Notes: a model not told the origin generated them from the sequence alone. A DNA stretch of 64,000 bases from Ectopseudomonas mendocina (GCF_008041835.1 NZ_VRYE01000026.1:1-64000), one strand, 5' to 3'. Counted from the stretch's first letter, positions 52,498-63,259 are shown. Numbers and translations: made by a program.

Positions 52498-53244
52498 TTA
52501 GCCGCGCTCGGCAGCGGCGACGATCAGCGCCTTCATCTCGGCGACAGCCTGCTTGAAGCCGACGAACAGAGCGTGAGAGACCAGCGCATGGCCGATGTTC
52601 AGCTCGTTGATCCCCGTGATCGCTGCCACCGCCTCGACGTTGTGGTAGTGCAGGCCGTGACCGGCGTTGACGATCAGCCCGTGGTTGAGGCCGCAGATCA
52701 CCCCGTCACGAATCCGCGCCAGCTCCTGCGCCGCCTCTTCCGCCGTGTGGGCGTCGGCGTAGCGCCCGGTGTGCAGCTCGATGGCCGGCGCGCCGACGCG
52801 CATGGCCGCCTCGATCTGCCGTTCCTCGGCATCGATGAACAGCGACACTTCGCAGCCAGCCAGTGACAAGCGCTCCACCGCTGCTGCGATGCGCGCCTCC
52901 TGACCGGCCACGTCCAGGCCGCCTTCGGTGGTCAACTCCTGGCGGGTTTCCGGCACCAGGCAGACATGCGCCGGGCGAATCTGCTCGGCGAAACCGAGCA
53001 TGAAGTCGGTAACGCCCATCTCGAAGTTCATCCGCGTTTGCAACACGTCAGCCAGTACGCGCACATCGCGGTCCTGGATGTGCCGACGGTCTTCACGTAG
53101 GTGCACGGTAATGCCGTCGGCGCCGGCTTCTTCGGCGTCCAGCGCGGCCTTGACCGGGTCCGGGTAGCGCGTACCGCGAGCCTGACGCAGGGTGGCGACG
53201 TGGTCGATGTTCACGCCGAGCAGAATACGATTGGCCTCAGTCAC
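52498..53244 (-). CDS. pdxJ: PdxJ, pyridoxine 5'-phosphate synthase
   Basis: 248 aa, TIM barrel. Start [23 protein letters not shown], then [19 protein letters not shown] and [26 protein letters not shown] are standard PdxJ. It condenses 1-deoxyxylulose 5-phosphate with 3-amino-2-oxopropyl phosphate to make pyridoxine phosphate. It overlaps the end of recO (53237-53244), the usual recO-pdxJ coupling. Confidence 0.96.
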   Translation of the reverse strand: MTEANRILLGVNIDHVATLRQARGTRYPDPVKAALDAEEAGADGITVHLREDRRHIQDRDVRVLADVLQTRMNFEMGVTDFMLGFAEQIRPAHVCLVPETRQELTTEGGLDVAGQEARIAAAVERLSLAGCEVSLFIDAEERQIEAAMRVGAPAIELHTGRYADAHTAEEAAQELARIRDGVICGLNHGLIVNAGHGLHYHNVEAVAAITGINELNIGHALVSHALFVGFKQAVAEMKALIVAAAERG

Positions 53245-53944
53245 GCTTGGACTCCTTGAGCGTCATGAAAAGTTCGCGGCTGACCAGGGGCCTGCCGCCA
53301 AGATGGGGTGCCAGCGCCTGGCGCATCAGACGCTTGGCCGCTGCCAGCGCGCCCGGCGTCTGCCAGTCGGCTTCGGCCATGGCCAGCAGTTCGCGGCCCT
53401 GAAATACCCCGGGTTGCAGTTGCAGTACCGGCACCAGGCCGATGTCCTGCTGCCAGCGATACAACCCGGCCGGGTCGATGGGACTATCGTACTGATCCCG
53501 ATCCAGGGCGAAACCATAGCCCAAGTCATCCAGCAAACGCCATTCGAACGCACGCAGCAGCGGCTCCAGCGGCCGACCGGCAGCCAGCGCCTGCAAAGTC
53601 AGGGCGTAGTGTTCGAGCATCGATGGATGCGGGTCTTCGGCGGGCAACAGACGGATCAGCAACTCGTTGAGGTAAAGCCCGGAAAATAACGCTTCGCCGG
53701 TGAGCAGCAAGGGTATACCGACGCTTTCCAGGCGACCGACGCTCTTCAGCTCGCCGCGCCCGCGCAGTTCCAGCTCCAACGGGGCGAACGGCCGGGCAAT
53801 GCTGCCGACCTTGCCGCGCGCGGCGCGCAGCACCGCGCGAATACGGCCCTGGGCAGTGAAGAAATCCACCAGGGCGCTGCTTTCCTTGTAGGGACGGCTA
53901 TGCAAGACATAAGCGGCAAGCTGCACGTTGCAAGCCTCAGGCAA
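53237..53944 (-). CDS. recO: RecO, recombination mediator
   Basis: 235 aa. N-terminal OB fold ([37 protein letters not shown]) and helical C-domain ([26 protein letters not shown]). It loads RecA with RecR onto SSB-coated gaps. The zinc cysteines found in some RecO proteins are absent, as is common in gamma-proteobacteria. The gene lies between era and pdxJ. Confidence 0.93.
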   Translation of the reverse strand: MPEACNVQLAAYVLHSRPYKESSALVDFFTAQGRIRAVLRAARGKVGSIARPFAPLELELRGRGELKSVGRLESVGIPLLLTGEALFSGLYLNELLIRLLPAEDPHPSMLEHYALTLQALAAGRPLEPLLRAFEWRLLDDLGYGFALDRDQYDSPIDPAGLYRWQQDIGLVPVLQLQPGVFQGRELLAMAEADWQTPGALAAAKRLMRQALAPHLGGRPLVSRELFMTLKESKRD

Positions 53945-53977
53945 AAGCCGCGCAGCACTGAACTGGCGGCAGATGAC

Positions 53978-54883
53978 TCAATCCAGGTACCCCAATGAAC
54001 GCAGGGCGCGTTCGTCGTCGGACCAACCGCCTTTGACCTTGACCCAGAGGTTGAGCATCACCTTGGAGTCGAACATGGTTTCCATGTCCTTACGGGCATC
54101 GGCACCAATGCGTTTGATGCGCTCGCCCTTGTCACCGATGATGATCTTCTTCTGTCCGTCGCGCTCTACCAGGATCAGGCCGTGGATGTGCAGAATGCGG
54201 CCTTCCTGCTTGAACTCTTCGATCTCCACGGTGATCTGGTACGGCAACTCGGCACCGAGCTGGCGCATGATCTTCTCGCGGATCAGTTCGGCTGCGAGGA
54301 AGCGGCTGGAGCGGTCGGTGATCTGGTCTTCCGGGTAGAAGTGTTCGGACTCCGGCAGGCGCTCACCCACCAGCTTCTCCAGGGTGTCGAGGTTCTGCCC
54401 CTGCAGCGCGGAAATCGGCACGATCTCGGCCTGCGGCAACTGCTCGGCCAGCCAGTTCAGGTGCGGCAGCAGCTCGCTCTTGTCTTCCAGCCGGTCGGCT
54501 TTGTTCACCGCCAGCAGGATCGGACATTTGACGTGCTGCACCTTTTCCAGCACCAGCTGGTCTTCATCGGTCCAGCGCGTACGGTCGACCACGAACACCA
54601 CTACATCGACGTCCTTCAGTGCGCTCGAGGCGCTGCGGTTCATGTAGCGGTTGAGCGCCTTGTCGTTGTGCTTGTGCAAACCCGGCGTATCGACGTAGAC
54701 AGCCTGCACGTCGCCTTCGGTCTTGATCCCGAGCATGTTGTGGCGGGTGGTCTGCGGTTTGCGCGAGGTGATCGCCAGCTTCTGCCCGAGGATGTGGTTG
54801 AGCAGCGTCGACTTGCCCACATTGGGCCGGCCGACGATGGCGACGTAGCCGCAGCGGGTCACGGGTGCATCAGTCATTGCCAT
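53978..54883 (-). CDS. era: Era, ribosome-assembly GTPase
   Basis: 301 aa. G1 [17 protein letters not shown]3 DTPGLHKH, G4 NKADRLED, then a C-terminal KH domain with [25 protein letters not shown]. It binds the 3' end of 16S rRNA and acts in 30S maturation. It overlaps rnc by 14 bp, the conserved rnc-era-recO arrangement. Confidence 0.96.
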   Translation of the reverse strand: MAMTDAPVTRCGYVAIVGRPNVGKSTLLNHILGQKLAITSRKPQTTRHNMLGIKTEGDVQAVYVDTPGLHKHNDKALNRYMNRSASSALKDVDVVVFVVDRTRWTDEDQLVLEKVQHVKCPILLAVNKADRLEDKSELLPHLNWLAEQLPQAEIVPISALQGQNLDTLEKLVGERLPESEHFYPEDQITDRSSRFLAAELIREKIMRQLGAELPYQITVEIEEFKQEGRILHIHGLILVERDGQKKIIIGDKGERIKRIGADARKDMETMFDSKVMLNLWVKVKGGWSDDERALRSLGYLD

Positions 54884-55559
54884 TCTCCACCCCGAGGGCG
54901 ATCAGCGCCGCAGCCGCAGCGACCTGCTCGGCGATACGCCGGCTGCCGCCCTGGCCCAGGGTCTTTTCATTAAGCAGGGAAACCTGGCACTCGACCATAA
55001 AGGTGCGGCAGTGCGGCTCACCCTGAATGTCCACCACCTCGTAACGAGGCAGTTCACAGGCACGTGACTGCAGAAACTCCTGCAGCCGCGTTTTCGGATC
55101 CTTGTTGGTGTCGACCAGGGTCAGGCCATCGAGCTCACCGGTCAGCCAGTCCAGCACGCGCTCACGCGCGGCGTCCATGCCGGCATCCAGGTAGATGGCA
55201 CCGATCAGCGCTTCGAGCGCATCGGCGAGGATCGACTCACGACGAAAACCACCACTTTTCAGCTCACCGGAGCCCAGGCGCAGGTATTCGCCAAGTTCAA
55301 AACCACGGGCCAGCACGGCCAGCGTCTCGCCCTTGACCAGACGCGCACGCAGGCGCGACAACTGGCCCTCACGGGCTTGCGGGAAACGCTCGAACAGCGC
55401 TTCACCGGCGACGAAATTGAGGATGGCATCACCGAGAAATTCCAGCCGCTCGTTATTGCGGCCAGCGAAACTGCGATGGGTCAGGGCCAGGACCATCAGG
55501 TCCTGATCCTTGAAGCTATAACCGAGCTTGCGCTCGAGGCGGGACAGATTGGGACTCAC
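54870..55559 (-). CDS. rnc: Ribonuclease III
   Basis: 229 aa. The RNase III signature [15 protein letters not shown] (about residues 36-50) and the second metal-site [10 protein letters not shown] are intact, with a double-stranded-RNA-binding domain at the C-terminus ([10 protein letters not shown]...[17 protein letters not shown]). It processes rRNA and structured mRNAs and often its own leader. It overlaps the DUF4845 gene by 4 bp. Confidence 0.96.
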   Translation of the reverse strand: MSPNLSRLERKLGYSFKDQDLMVLALTHRSFAGRNNERLEFLGDAILNFVAGEALFERFPQAREGQLSRLRARLVKGETLAVLARGFELGEYLRLGSGELKSGGFRRESILADALEALIGAIYLDAGMDAARERVLDWLTGELDGLTLVDTNKDPKTRLQEFLQSRACELPRYEVVDIQGEPHCRTFMVECQVSLLNEKTLGQGGSRRIAEQVAAAAALIALGVENGND

Positions 55560-55933
55560 GGCATCCGTACACGAAATTCTTTGTCGAAATTCACCACCAG
55601 ATCGAGGTTCTCGATCAGCGGCTCGCGTTTTTCATATTTGAGGTGGACCAGGAACTCGTTGTTTTCCACCTTCACCTGCATGGCGTCGCGCATGTTCAGG
55701 TCACGAATATTGTTGACCTGCATGCCCTTGCTCACATGGTTGTAAAACTCACCGACGGTGCGAACGTCCGAAGCCTTGTCGGTTTCGACCGAAGTGATGA
55801 TCTTCTCCATGGACATATAGTCCAGGTAATGCGGCAGCACCTTGAACGCCGTGCTGGCGAAGAACGCCACCACAGCCAGAACCACCAGCCAGCCCAGAAT
55901 CGAAAGCCCTTGCTGCGAGCGCGCGAAATTCAT
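55556..55933 (-). CDS. DUF4845 membrane protein
   Basis: 125 aa from the ATG at 55933 (a codon-4-upstream start would add four residues). A single N-terminal membrane helix ([24 protein letters not shown]) is followed by a small periplasmic domain with [20 protein letters not shown]. This gene is regularly found between lepB and rnc in Pseudomonas. The function is unknown. Confidence 0.88.
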   Translation of the reverse strand: MNFARSQQGLSILGWLVVLAVVAFFASTAFKVLPHYLDYMSMEKIITSVETDKASDVRTVGEFYNHVSKGMQVNNIRDLNMRDAMQVKVENNEFLVHLKYEKREPLIENLDLVVNFDKEFRVRMP

Positions 55934-56021
55934 GTGTATCCCCAATAGACGGTCTTGTTGGAAAGCCTGACGGCCAGACTATTTATAGCCTGCGGCGCTG
56001 ACGAAAGCAGCGCGCCAGTGC

Positions 56022-56876
56022 TCAATGAATCAGGCCGACACGCGAGAAGTTGGGCAGATTGCTGGTCTTTGGCTCAGGCCAGCTCATCCAGATGGCAAAG
56101 GCCTTGCCGACGATATGGTCGTCAGGGACCATGCCCCACAGCTCCTGAGGAATATGACGATCGCGCCAGTAACGGCTGTCGTTGGAGTTGTCACGGTTGT
56201 CGCCCACCATGAAGTAGTGCCCTTCCGGCACCACCCATTGGCCGCCGGGCTCGCGGCGCATGCGGGTCATTTCCTTGCGAATGGTGTGTTCGACCTGACC
56301 GAGGCGCTCCTGGTAGAGCATCGCACTGCCCAGGCTGCCAGCTTCTTCGCCGATCAGTTTCTCGGCCACCGGCTCACCATTGATCAGCAGACGCTTGCCC
56401 TGGGTGTATTCGATGCGATCACCCGGCAGACCGACCACGCGCTTGATGTAGTTGATGCGTGGATCGCTGGGGTAGCGAAACACCATCACATCGCCGCGCT
56501 GCGGGTTGTCCACTTCGATGATTTTCTCGTCGATTACCGGCAGGCGAATGCCGTAGGCGAACTTGTTGACCAGAATGAAGTCGCCCACTTCCAGGGTCGG
56601 TTTCATCGACCCGGACGGAATCTGGAACGGCTCAACCAGGAACGAACGCAACACCAGCACGATGGCCAGCACCGGAAAAAAGGACTTGCCGTACTCGACC
56701 AGCAAGGGTTCCTTGCTCAGGCGCTCCAGCACCCTGTCGTCGGGATCGTCGACCCGCCCCTGGTACGCCGCAATCGCCGCACGGCGGCGCGGAGCCAGCA
56801 GAATCAGATCGATCAGGGCCAGGAAGCCGCAAACGGCGACCGCGATAACCAACAGGAGCGGGAAATTGATCGACAT
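56022..56876 (-). CDS. lepB: LepB, type I signal peptidase
   Basis: 284 aa. Two N-terminal membrane segments (residues about 4-28 and 65-80), Ser90 in FQIPSGSMKPTL and Lys145 in INYIKRVVGLPGD, the Ser/Lys dyad of signal peptidases. It cleaves Sec and Tat signal peptides in the periplasm. It is 6 bp after lepA, in the same operon. Confidence 0.96.
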   Translation of the reverse strand: MSINFPLLLVIAVAVCGFLALIDLILLAPRRRAAIAAYQGRVDDPDDRVLERLSKEPLLVEYGKSFFPVLAIVLVLRSFLVEPFQIPSGSMKPTLEVGDFILVNKFAYGIRLPVIDEKIIEVDNPQRGDVMVFRYPSDPRINYIKRVVGLPGDRIEYTQGKRLLINGEPVAEKLIGEEAGSLGSAMLYQERLGQVEHTIRKEMTRMRREPGGQWVVPEGHYFMVGDNRDNSNDSRYWRDRHIPQELWGMVPDDHIVGKAFAIWMSWPEPKTSNLPNFSRVGLIH

Positions 56877-56882
56877 AGAGCC

Positions 56883-58682
56883 TTAGCTATCCAACCTGAG
56901 CACCGCGAGGAAGGCTTCCTGTGGAATTTCCACGTTGCCGACCTGCTTCATGCGTTTCTTACCGGCCTTCTGCTTTTCGAGCAGTTTCTTCTTACGGCTT
57001 ACGTCGCCACCGTAACATTTGGCCAGTACGTTCTTTCTGAGCGCCTTGACAGTGGTGCGCGCGATAATCTGGCCGCCAATGGCTGCCTGGATCGCCACAT
57101 CGAACATCTGCCGAGGAATCAGTTCCTTCATCTTCTCGGTCAACGCGCGGCCTTTGTAGGCGGCGTTGTCACGGTGCACGATCAGCGCCAGGGCATCGAC
57201 CTTGTCGCCGTTGATCAACACGTCCAGCTTGACCAGATTGGCCGACTGGTAGCGGTCGAAATGATAGTCCAGCGAGGCATAACCGCGGCTGGTCGACTTC
57301 AGACGGTCGAAGAAGTCCAGCACCACTTCGTTCATCGGCAGGTCGTAGCGAACCTGAACCTGGGAACCGAGGAACTGCATGTCGCGCTGCACGCCACGCT
57401 TCTCGATGCACAGGGTAATCACGTTACCCAGGTGCTCCTGCGGCACCAGAATGGTGGCGGTGACGATCGGCTCGCGGAAGTCAGCGACAGCCGAGACGTC
57501 CGGCAGCTTGGACGGGTTGTCGACGGTGATGGTTTCACCGGTCTTGAGCTCGATCTCGTAGATCACGCTCGGCGCAGTGGTGATCAGGTCCAGGTCGTAC
57601 TCGCGCTCCAGGCGCTCCTGGATGATCTCCATGTGCAGCATGCCGAGGAAACCGCAACGGAAGCCAAAGCCCAGCGCATCGGAACTTTCCGGCGCATATT
57701 GCAGTGACGAGTCGTTGAGGGTCAGCTTTTGCAGGGCATCGCGGAAATCCTCGAAATCATCCGAGCTGACCGGGAACAGGCCGGCGTAGACCTGCGGCTG
57801 GATCTTCTTGAAGCCCGGCAGCACTTCGACTTCGGGCGTCGAAGACAGGGTCAGGGTGTCACCAACCGGCGCACCATGAATGTCCTTGATGCTGGCGATG
57901 ATGAAGCCCACTTCACCGGCTTTCAGATCAGCGGTGGCAGTGTGTTTCGGGGTGAAGACACCGACGCTGTCGACCAGGTGCACCTTGCCGGTGGACTTGA
58001 CCAGAATCTTGTCACCCTTCTTCACCCGTCCCTGGCGCACACGCACCAGCGAGACCACGCCCAGGTAGTTGTCGAACCAGGAATCGATGATCAGCGCCTG
58101 CAGCGGCGCATCGATCTCGCCGGTCGGCGCCGGGATGGTCTGCACCAGACGTTCGAGTACCTCGTCCACGCCCATGCCGCTCTTGGCGCTGCAGGCCACG
58201 GCGTCGGTGGCATCGATGCCGATGATCTTCTCGATCTCGTCCTTGACGCGATCCGGGTCGGCCTGGGGCAAGTCCATCTTATTCAGCACGGGCATCACTT
58301 CCAGCCCCTGCTCAATGGCGGTGTAGCAGTTGGCAACCGACTGCGCCTCGACGCCCTGACCGGCGTCCACCACCAGCAACGCACCCTCGCATGCAGCTAG
58401 CGAGCGTGAGACTTCGTAGGTGAAGTCCACGTGGCCGGGCGTATCGATGAAGTTCAGCTGGTAGGTCTTGCCGTCCTTCGCCTTGTAGTGAAGGGTGACG
58501 CTGTGGGCCTTGATGGTGATGCCGCGCTCACGCTCCAGATCCATGGAGTCCAGTACCTGAGCCTCCATTTCACGCGCAGCGAGGCCGCCGCACATCTGGA
58601 TGAAACGGTCAGCCAGGGTGGACTTGCCGTGGTCAATGTGGGCAATGATGGAAAAATTGCGGATATGACTCAGGTCACTCAC
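56883..58682 (-). CDS. lepA: LepA (EF4), translational GTPase
   Basis: 599 aa, exact family size. G-domain motifs [21 protein letters not shown] and NKMDLP at the N-terminus, EF-G-like domains II, III and V, then the LepA-specific C-terminal domain ([36 protein letters not shown]). It acts on stalled or immature ribosomes. It heads lepA-lepB-DUF4845-rnc-era-recO-pdxJ. Confidence 0.97.
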   Translation of the reverse strand: MSDLSHIRNFSIIAHIDHGKSTLADRFIQMCGGLAAREMEAQVLDSMDLERERGITIKAHSVTLHYKAKDGKTYQLNFIDTPGHVDFTYEVSRSLAACEGALLVVDAGQGVEAQSVANCYTAIEQGLEVMPVLNKMDLPQADPDRVKDEIEKIIGIDATDAVACSAKSGMGVDEVLERLVQTIPAPTGEIDAPLQALIIDSWFDNYLGVVSLVRVRQGRVKKGDKILVKSTGKVHLVDSVGVFTPKHTATADLKAGEVGFIIASIKDIHGAPVGDTLTLSSTPEVEVLPGFKKIQPQVYAGLFPVSSDDFEDFRDALQKLTLNDSSLQYAPESSDALGFGFRCGFLGMLHMEIIQERLEREYDLDLITTAPSVIYEIELKTGETITVDNPSKLPDVSAVADFREPIVTATILVPQEHLGNVITLCIEKRGVQRDMQFLGSQVQVRYDLPMNEVVLDFFDRLKSTSRGYASLDYHFDRYQSANLVKLDVLINGDKVDALALIVHRDNAAYKGRALTEKMKELIPRQMFDVAIQAAIGGQIIARTTVKALRKNVLAKCYGGDVSRKKKLLEKQKAGKKRMKQVGNVEIPQEAFLAVLRLDS

Positions 58683-58789
58683 GGATCAACACTCGAAGAA
58701 GGCACAGGCAAGACGCTTGCCGAAAATAGCCGCGGATTGTACCTGATCCCTCATAACCGCGTCACGCCTGCACAGTAAAGGGCAGACAC

Positions 58790-58819
58790 GAAGAAGGGCG
58801 CTCGAAAGCGCCCTTCTTC
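58790..58819 (-). terminator. Terminator between mucD and lepA
   Basis: Perfect 12-bp stem GAAGAAGGGCGC / GCGCCCTTCTTC with a 6-nt loop, about 14 bp after the mucD stop. It should separate the algU-mucABCD operon from the lepA operon. The 3' arm carries TTCTTC rather than a clean T-run. Confidence 0.8.
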
Positions 58820-58832
58820 AGTATTGGTCGGA

Positions 58833-60257
58833 TTACTCAGCCAGCTTGAACGTGATGAAGCTGGCACGCCCCTGACGCAGTACGCGCATGGATACCGAAC
58901 GATTCTTCGGCAATTCCTGCGCAACCTTGGCGAAGGTGCTGGTGGAGTCGATGGCCTGATTGTTCAGGTGAGTGATCACGTCACCAGGGCGCAGGCCGAT
59001 CATCGCTGCCGGGCCGCTGAGCACTTCCTTGACCACCACGCCGCCCTTGAGGTCGAGGCCCTTCTTCTGCTCGGCCGTCAGCTCGACGACGCTCACCCCC
59101 AGGCGACTGCTGCTGCGCTCGCCGCCCTGCGCCGAACCCGACGCGGCCAGCTCTTGCCCCTCTTCCGGCAGCGTGCCGATCGTCACATCAAGTTTCCTGC
59201 GGGAGCCGTCGCGCACCACGTTCAGCTCGGCCTTCTCACCGGGTTTCAAGCCACCGACCAGATGCGGCAGGTCAGCCGACATGATGATCGGTTTGCCGTT
59301 GAGACTGAGGATCACATCACCGACCTGCAGACCGCCCTTGTCTGCCGGGCCGCCTTCCAGCACCTGCGCGACCAGCGCGCCAGCCGGCTTGTTGAGACCG
59401 AAGGACTCGGCCAGATCCTTGTTCACTTCCTGAATCACCACGCCGAGCCAGCCGCGCGTGACCTTGCCGTCAGCCTTGAGTTGGTCGGCCACCTGCATGG
59501 CCACTTCCATCGGGATGGCGAAGGACAACCCCATAAAACCGCCGGAACGGGTAAATATCTGCGAATTGATGCCAACCACTTCACCCTTCAGGTTGAATAG
59601 CGGGCCGCCGGAGTTGCCCGGATTGATCGCCACGTCGGTCTGGATGAACGGCACATAGCTGTCGCTCGGCAGGTTACGTCCCTTGGCACTGACGATACCG
59701 GCCGTCACCGAATGATCGAAACCGAACGGCGAACCGATGGCCAGCACCCACTCACCAACCTTCAGCTCATCGGCCTTGCCCAGACGCACCACAGGCAAGC
59801 CCTTGCCCTCGACCTTGAGCAGCGCCACGTCACTGCGCGGATCGGCGCCAATGAGCTTGGCTTCCAGCTCGCTACGGTCGGACAGGCGCACGATGATCTC
59901 ATCGGCATCGGCGACCACATGATTGTTGGTCATGATGTAGCCATCGGGGGAAATGATGAAGCCGGAACCCAACGACTGCGCCTCACGCTGGCGACCGCCC
60001 GGATTACGCGGCACCTGCGGAATGCTGCGCTCGAAGAACTCGCGGAACATCGGCGGCAGGCCTTCCAGATCAGGCAGCGCCGGATGGCCGGCAACGGCGC
60101 GCTCGGGCATCTTCTGCCGGGTACTGATATTGACCACCGCAGGCGAGGCTTCCTCTACCAGGTCGGTGAAATCAGGCAGGCTGGCCTGAGCCAACAGGCT
60201 ATGCCCCCAGAGCAAGGCAACCGCCAGCAACGGCGCAATGGACTTGAGCTTTCTCAT
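58833..60257 (-). CDS. mucD: MucD, periplasmic serine protease of the DegP family
   Basis: 474 aa from the ATG at 60257. Signal peptide (LLAVALLWGHSLLAQA), trypsin-like domain with H113 (TNNHVVADADE), D143 (PRSDVALLKV) and S216 (NPGNSGGPLF), then two PDZ domains (about residues 260-350 and 375-470). It removes misfolded envelope proteins and holds down AlgU activity. It is the last gene of algU-mucABCD, with 35 bp to mucC. Confidence 0.96.
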   Translation of the reverse strand: MRKLKSIAPLLAVALLWGHSLLAQASLPDFTDLVEEASPAVVNISTRQKMPERAVAGHPALPDLEGLPPMFREFFERSIPQVPRNPGGRQREAQSLGSGFIISPDGYIMTNNHVVADADEIIVRLSDRSELEAKLIGADPRSDVALLKVEGKGLPVVRLGKADELKVGEWVLAIGSPFGFDHSVTAGIVSAKGRNLPSDSYVPFIQTDVAINPGNSGGPLFNLKGEVVGINSQIFTRSGGFMGLSFAIPMEVAMQVADQLKADGKVTRGWLGVVIQEVNKDLAESFGLNKPAGALVAQVLEGGPADKGGLQVGDVILSLNGKPIIMSADLPHLVGGLKPGEKAELNVVRDGSRRKLDVTIGTLPEEGQELAASGSAQGGERSSSRLGVSVVELTAEQKKGLDLKGGVVVKEVLSGPAAMIGLRPGDVITHLNNQAIDSTSTFAKVAQELPKNRSVSMRVLRQGRASFITFKLAE

Positions 60258-60292
60258 CGAACGACAACTCCCCATGTAAAACTCGAACACAC

Positions 60293-60748
60293 TCAACACA
60301 CCACCGGCGCAGGTACCAGCAGCGTACGTAGGACAACAGGTTGCAATGCAGGGTTCTCGGCAACGCGGGCGGCGCGCCAGCGCACCAACAGCCAACTGAG
60401 CAACAGACCACTCAGACCGGCGACAATCACCAACGACTCAGGCAGCATCAGACCCTCCGCCAGCAACGCAGCAGCGAACAGACCAAGAAGGGGAAGTAGG
60501 TAGACAAGAATCGAGCTGCGCACCAACAGATCTTCGCGCACCCCGATGATCACGGTATCGCCAACGGCCAGTTGCGCCTGGGTCAGCGCGCGAACATAAC
60601 CGCGCTGACGCCCCACGCCGAGACGATCCATCAGGCCCTGGCCACAGGCGGCATTGGCCGAACAGCTCGAGCAGGTGCTCTTGCGTAGCGTTTCGACCCA
60701 GACAGCGCCAGACTCGAGCGCCACTACACGCCCCTGTTCCTCGATCAT
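60293..60748 (-). CDS. mucC: MucC, RseC-family membrane protein
   Basis: 151 aa. N-terminal cysteine cluster C26-x2-C29-x5-C35 (STCSSCSANAACGQG), two membrane segments (residues about 82-99 and 106-122). RseC proteins affect SoxR reduction in E. coli; in Pseudomonas MucC modulates AlgU activity with MucB and MucD. It overlaps mucB by 4 bp. Confidence 0.93.
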   Translation of the reverse strand: MIEEQGRVVALESGAVWVETLRKSTCSSCSANAACGQGLMDRLGVGRQRGYVRALTQAQLAVGDTVIIGVREDLLVRSSILVYLLPLLGLFAAALLAEGLMLPESLVIVAGLSGLLLSWLLVRWRAARVAENPALQPVVLRTLLVPAPVVC

Positions 60749-61692
60749 TGGCTAGCCTGTTCAGGGGCTCCGGCACGTACTGACAACGCAATGCGCTCGG
60801 CAGTGCCCAGAGGAATCTCACCCACGACCGTGACCATCACATCACCAGACTCAGTACTCATTCGCCTGGAAACGGCGACCGTCGGCCCCAGCTGACTGCG
60901 GGCATCTTCGACACCGACGCCCTGCAAAGGTTCGATGAACACCGAGAAGCGCGCCAGCCCGTCGCTGTACATCAGATAGGCGACAGGGGCATCTGCAGCA
61001 GAGCCACGACGCAGTTGTGCCGTATTCAGGACAAACCCCGGCGGCAGCCAATCCGAGCGCCAGCGACCGTCTGCCATGCTATCAGCAGGTTTTAGCCGCA
61101 CCGGCTTGCAATTCGAGCTTGGCTGCATGGCATCCGCAACTGGCGTGGAAATATCCAGCTGAGTGAACTGGAAGCGTTCGAGGAGCTGGCCATGCTCGTT
61201 GAGCAAGAGCGATTTCAGCGGCAGACCGGTATCCCGATCCAGATGCAACTCAAAGCCGTATCGGTGCTGATCTCTGGGCGTCAGCGCCAGGACAATAGTC
61301 GGTCGGTTAGCGATGCGTGACTGGCCGACGATACGCATGTCATACCAGTTGCCCAGTTGCTCTGCATCCAGATGACGCGCAGGCCATGACTGCCCATCAC
61401 TGATCTGCTCCGCCAGTGCTCCGGTGATGCACTGCGCCTGCCCGTTGACTTTCAACACCTCCTGCGCAGGGCCGTCGAGCTGCAGAAGGCGCTCACGAAC
61501 CTCGCCCCCCTCATCCACCCGATGCCAGACCGCATGCGTGGAAAAACTTCCATCGCGCTCATAAATGAACGTGCCCTGAAAGCTTTGCTGACGCTCGGCC
61601 ACGGCGAGGCGACCGAGCAAATCCTGCACCTCGGAAGCCTGAACCGGCAGAGCCAGCAGACCTCCGAGAACGTAGAGGGGAATCGCGCGCAT
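60745..61692 (-). CDS. mucB: MucB, periplasmic sensor that protects MucA
   Basis: 315 aa. Signal peptide (IPLYVLGGLLALPVQASE), then the two MucB/RseB domains: FQGTFIYERDGSFSTHAVWHRV in the first, FVLNTAQLRRG and FSVFIEPLQGVG in the second. It binds the MucA periplasmic tail and blocks its cleavage by AlgW; mislocalised lipids or LPS release it. It lies between mucA and mucC. Confidence 0.95.
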   Translation of the reverse strand: MRAIPLYVLGGLLALPVQASEVQDLLGRLAVAERQQSFQGTFIYERDGSFSTHAVWHRVDEGGEVRERLLQLDGPAQEVLKVNGQAQCITGALAEQISDGQSWPARHLDAEQLGNWYDMRIVGQSRIANRPTIVLALTPRDQHRYGFELHLDRDTGLPLKSLLLNEHGQLLERFQFTQLDISTPVADAMQPSSNCKPVRLKPADSMADGRWRSDWLPPGFVLNTAQLRRGSAADAPVAYLMYSDGLARFSVFIEPLQGVGVEDARSQLGPTVAVSRRMSTESGDVMVTVVGEIPLGTAERIALSVRAGAPEQASQ

Positions 61693-61707
61693 GAGACTCC
61701 TTAGCGC

Positions 61708-62280
61708 TTAGCGGTTTTCCAGACTCGCAGCCCGGGCATAAGGCAGAGCAGTTTCACCGGCCCCCATCACAGTTTCCTGCGCATGTTGACGCAGATAGCT
61801 GGGCAGACGCTGCTCATGCCAGCTGGCAGCCCCCACCTGGGCCGACTCACCAGCTTCCTCGCTTGCGTTGTAGCCGGCGAGTAATGCGGGACCTTGCACT
61901 TGCGGTATCGAGAGCACCGGAGAAGAACCCTGCTGAGCCAGTTGAGTACCCGCCAGGTCATCCTGATTGTAAAAACGCACACCTGCGAGCACTGCAACGG
62001 TTACCGAAGCAGCGACAGCCACACGCCCGACGCTACGCCAGATTGGTGTCTTGCGGGCCGGAGCGGCCTCCTCGGCCAGCGCAGCGGAAACCGCCGACGC
62101 GATATCCAATTGCGGCACCAGCAACTCACGATGCATGGCAGCACGGGCAATCTGGTAACGCGACCAGGTACCACGCAACTCGCCATCCTCGCTCGCTGCC
62201 AGCACTCGCCGCAGTTCCAGTTCGTCCGCTTCGTTATCCATCACCGCGGACAGCGATTCCTGCAGGGTTTCACGACTCAT
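61708..62280 (-). CDS. mucA: MucA, anti-sigma factor of AlgU
   Basis: 190 aa, near full length for the family (194 in P. aeruginosa). Cytoplasmic AlgU-binding half (SRETLQESLSAVMDNEADEL; residues 1-78), membrane helix at about 84-103 and a periplasmic tail ending NR. No truncation of the mucA22 type is seen, so a mucoid state by the common mutation is not predicted. Confidence 0.96.
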   Translation of the reverse strand: MSRETLQESLSAVMDNEADELELRRVLAASEDGELRGTWSRYQIARAAMHRELLVPQLDIASAVSAALAEEAAPARKTPIWRSVGRVAVAASVTVAVLAGVRFYNQDDLAGTQLAQQGSSPVLSIPQVQGPALLAGYNASEEAGESAQVGAASWHEQRLPSYLRQHAQETVMGAGETALPYARAASLENR

Positions 62281-62309
62281 GGCGTCCTCTCTTGGCTGTC
62301 GCCGCTGTC

Positions 62310-62891
62310 TCAGGTTTCCTGCAACAGAGGCTGCAGGGACTTATCGATTGCCTCACGCGCACGGAAGATCCGTGAACGCACCGTACCTACCGGACAGTGC
62401 ATCACATTGGCAATGTCCTCGTAACTCAAGCCTTCGAACTCGCGCAAGGTCAGGGCCGTGCGCAAGTCGTCTGGCAGCTGGGCGATGGTTCGATGCACGG
62501 TGGCCTCGATCTCATCTCGCAGCAATGCCCGCTCCGGTGACTCGATGTCCTTGAGGCCATGATCGCCATCGTAGAACTCCGCATCATCGCTGCTGACATC
62601 GCTATCCGGCGGCCGACGGCCGCGCGATACCAGGTAATTCTTCGCCGTGTTGATGGCGATGCGATACAGCCATGTGTAGAACGCGCTGTCACCGCGAAAG
62701 TTTCCAAGTGCTCGGTAAGCTTTTACGAACGCTTCCTGAGCGACATCCTGAGCCTCGTGAGTGTCGTGCACGAATCGCACGATCAGACCAAGGATCTTGT
62801 GCTGATACTTCAGCACCAACAGATCGAAGGCACGCTTGTCGCCGCGCTGCACTCGCTCGACCAGTTGCTGATCGTCTTCCTGGGTTAGCAT
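62310..62891 (-). CDS. algU: AlgU (RpoE-like) envelope-stress sigma factor
   Basis: 193 aa, nearly collinear with P. aeruginosa AlgU. Region 2 (DTHEAQDVAQEAFVKAYRALGNF; FYTWLYRIAINTAKNYL) and region 4 (LPDDLRTALTLREFEGLSYEDIANVMHCPVGTVRSRIFRAREAI) are intact. It directs genes for alginate, envelope repair and its own operon. It is divergent from nadB. Confidence 0.97.
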   Translation of the reverse strand: MLTQEDDQQLVERVQRGDKRAFDLLVLKYQHKILGLIVRFVHDTHEAQDVAQEAFVKAYRALGNFRGDSAFYTWLYRIAINTAKNYLVSRGRRPPDSDVSSDDAEFYDGDHGLKDIESPERALLRDEIEATVHRTIAQLPDDLRTALTLREFEGLSYEDIANVMHCPVGTVRSRIFRAREAIDKSLQPLLQET

Positions 62892-62950
62892 GGACTCTCC
62901 TCATGACGCCTGGAGGAGGCCTGCAGCCGAAGGCCAATCAGCTTGCAAAG

Positions 62951-62977
62951 ATAGACTCGGGCCTTACACAAAAGTTC
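62951..62977 (-). promoter_or_regulatory. AlgU-dependent promoter of algU
   Basis: On the minus strand GAACTT (62977-62972), 16 nt, then TCTAT (62955-62951). This fits the sigma-22 / RpoE consensus GAACTT-N16-17-TCTGA and lies about 60 bp before the algU start, so algU should be autoregulated as in P. aeruginosa. Confidence 0.85.
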
Positions 62978-63259
62978 TCCCCCCCCAAGCAAGCTTCCTG
63001 CAGAGTTGTTCTGCCCTCTGCCAGGAACGGCACCAGCGGAACCTCTCCGCTCGTGCAAATAATCTTATCGCCGCCCATCTCCACATCCGTCGCTGACGTC
63101 AGATGCAGGCACGCGCAAGCGCTCTCCCTTATACGGGCGACCCTCTATGGAACCTTAATGCCTAAAAAGGTTCCTGAGCACAGCAGTCGGTCATAAGTCA
63201 TCTATTGTGCCGATGCCCCTCTCTATATACTAGGGCTCGCTTACCTGCGGAACTCGGAC
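62978..63259. other. Control region between algU and nadB
   Basis: With the promoter above, 368 bp with no gene. It holds an 8-bp dyad GGAACCTT / AAGGTTCC (63149-63156, 63167-63174) and, near nadB, TATACTA at about 63225-63231 as a possible nadB -10. Other known algU promoters may lie here but I cannot place them with confidence. Confidence 0.5.

Noticed and set aside
61708..62280. Possible mucoidy mutation in mucA
   Set aside because: The gene is open over its full length with cytoplasmic, membrane and periplasmic parts intact.
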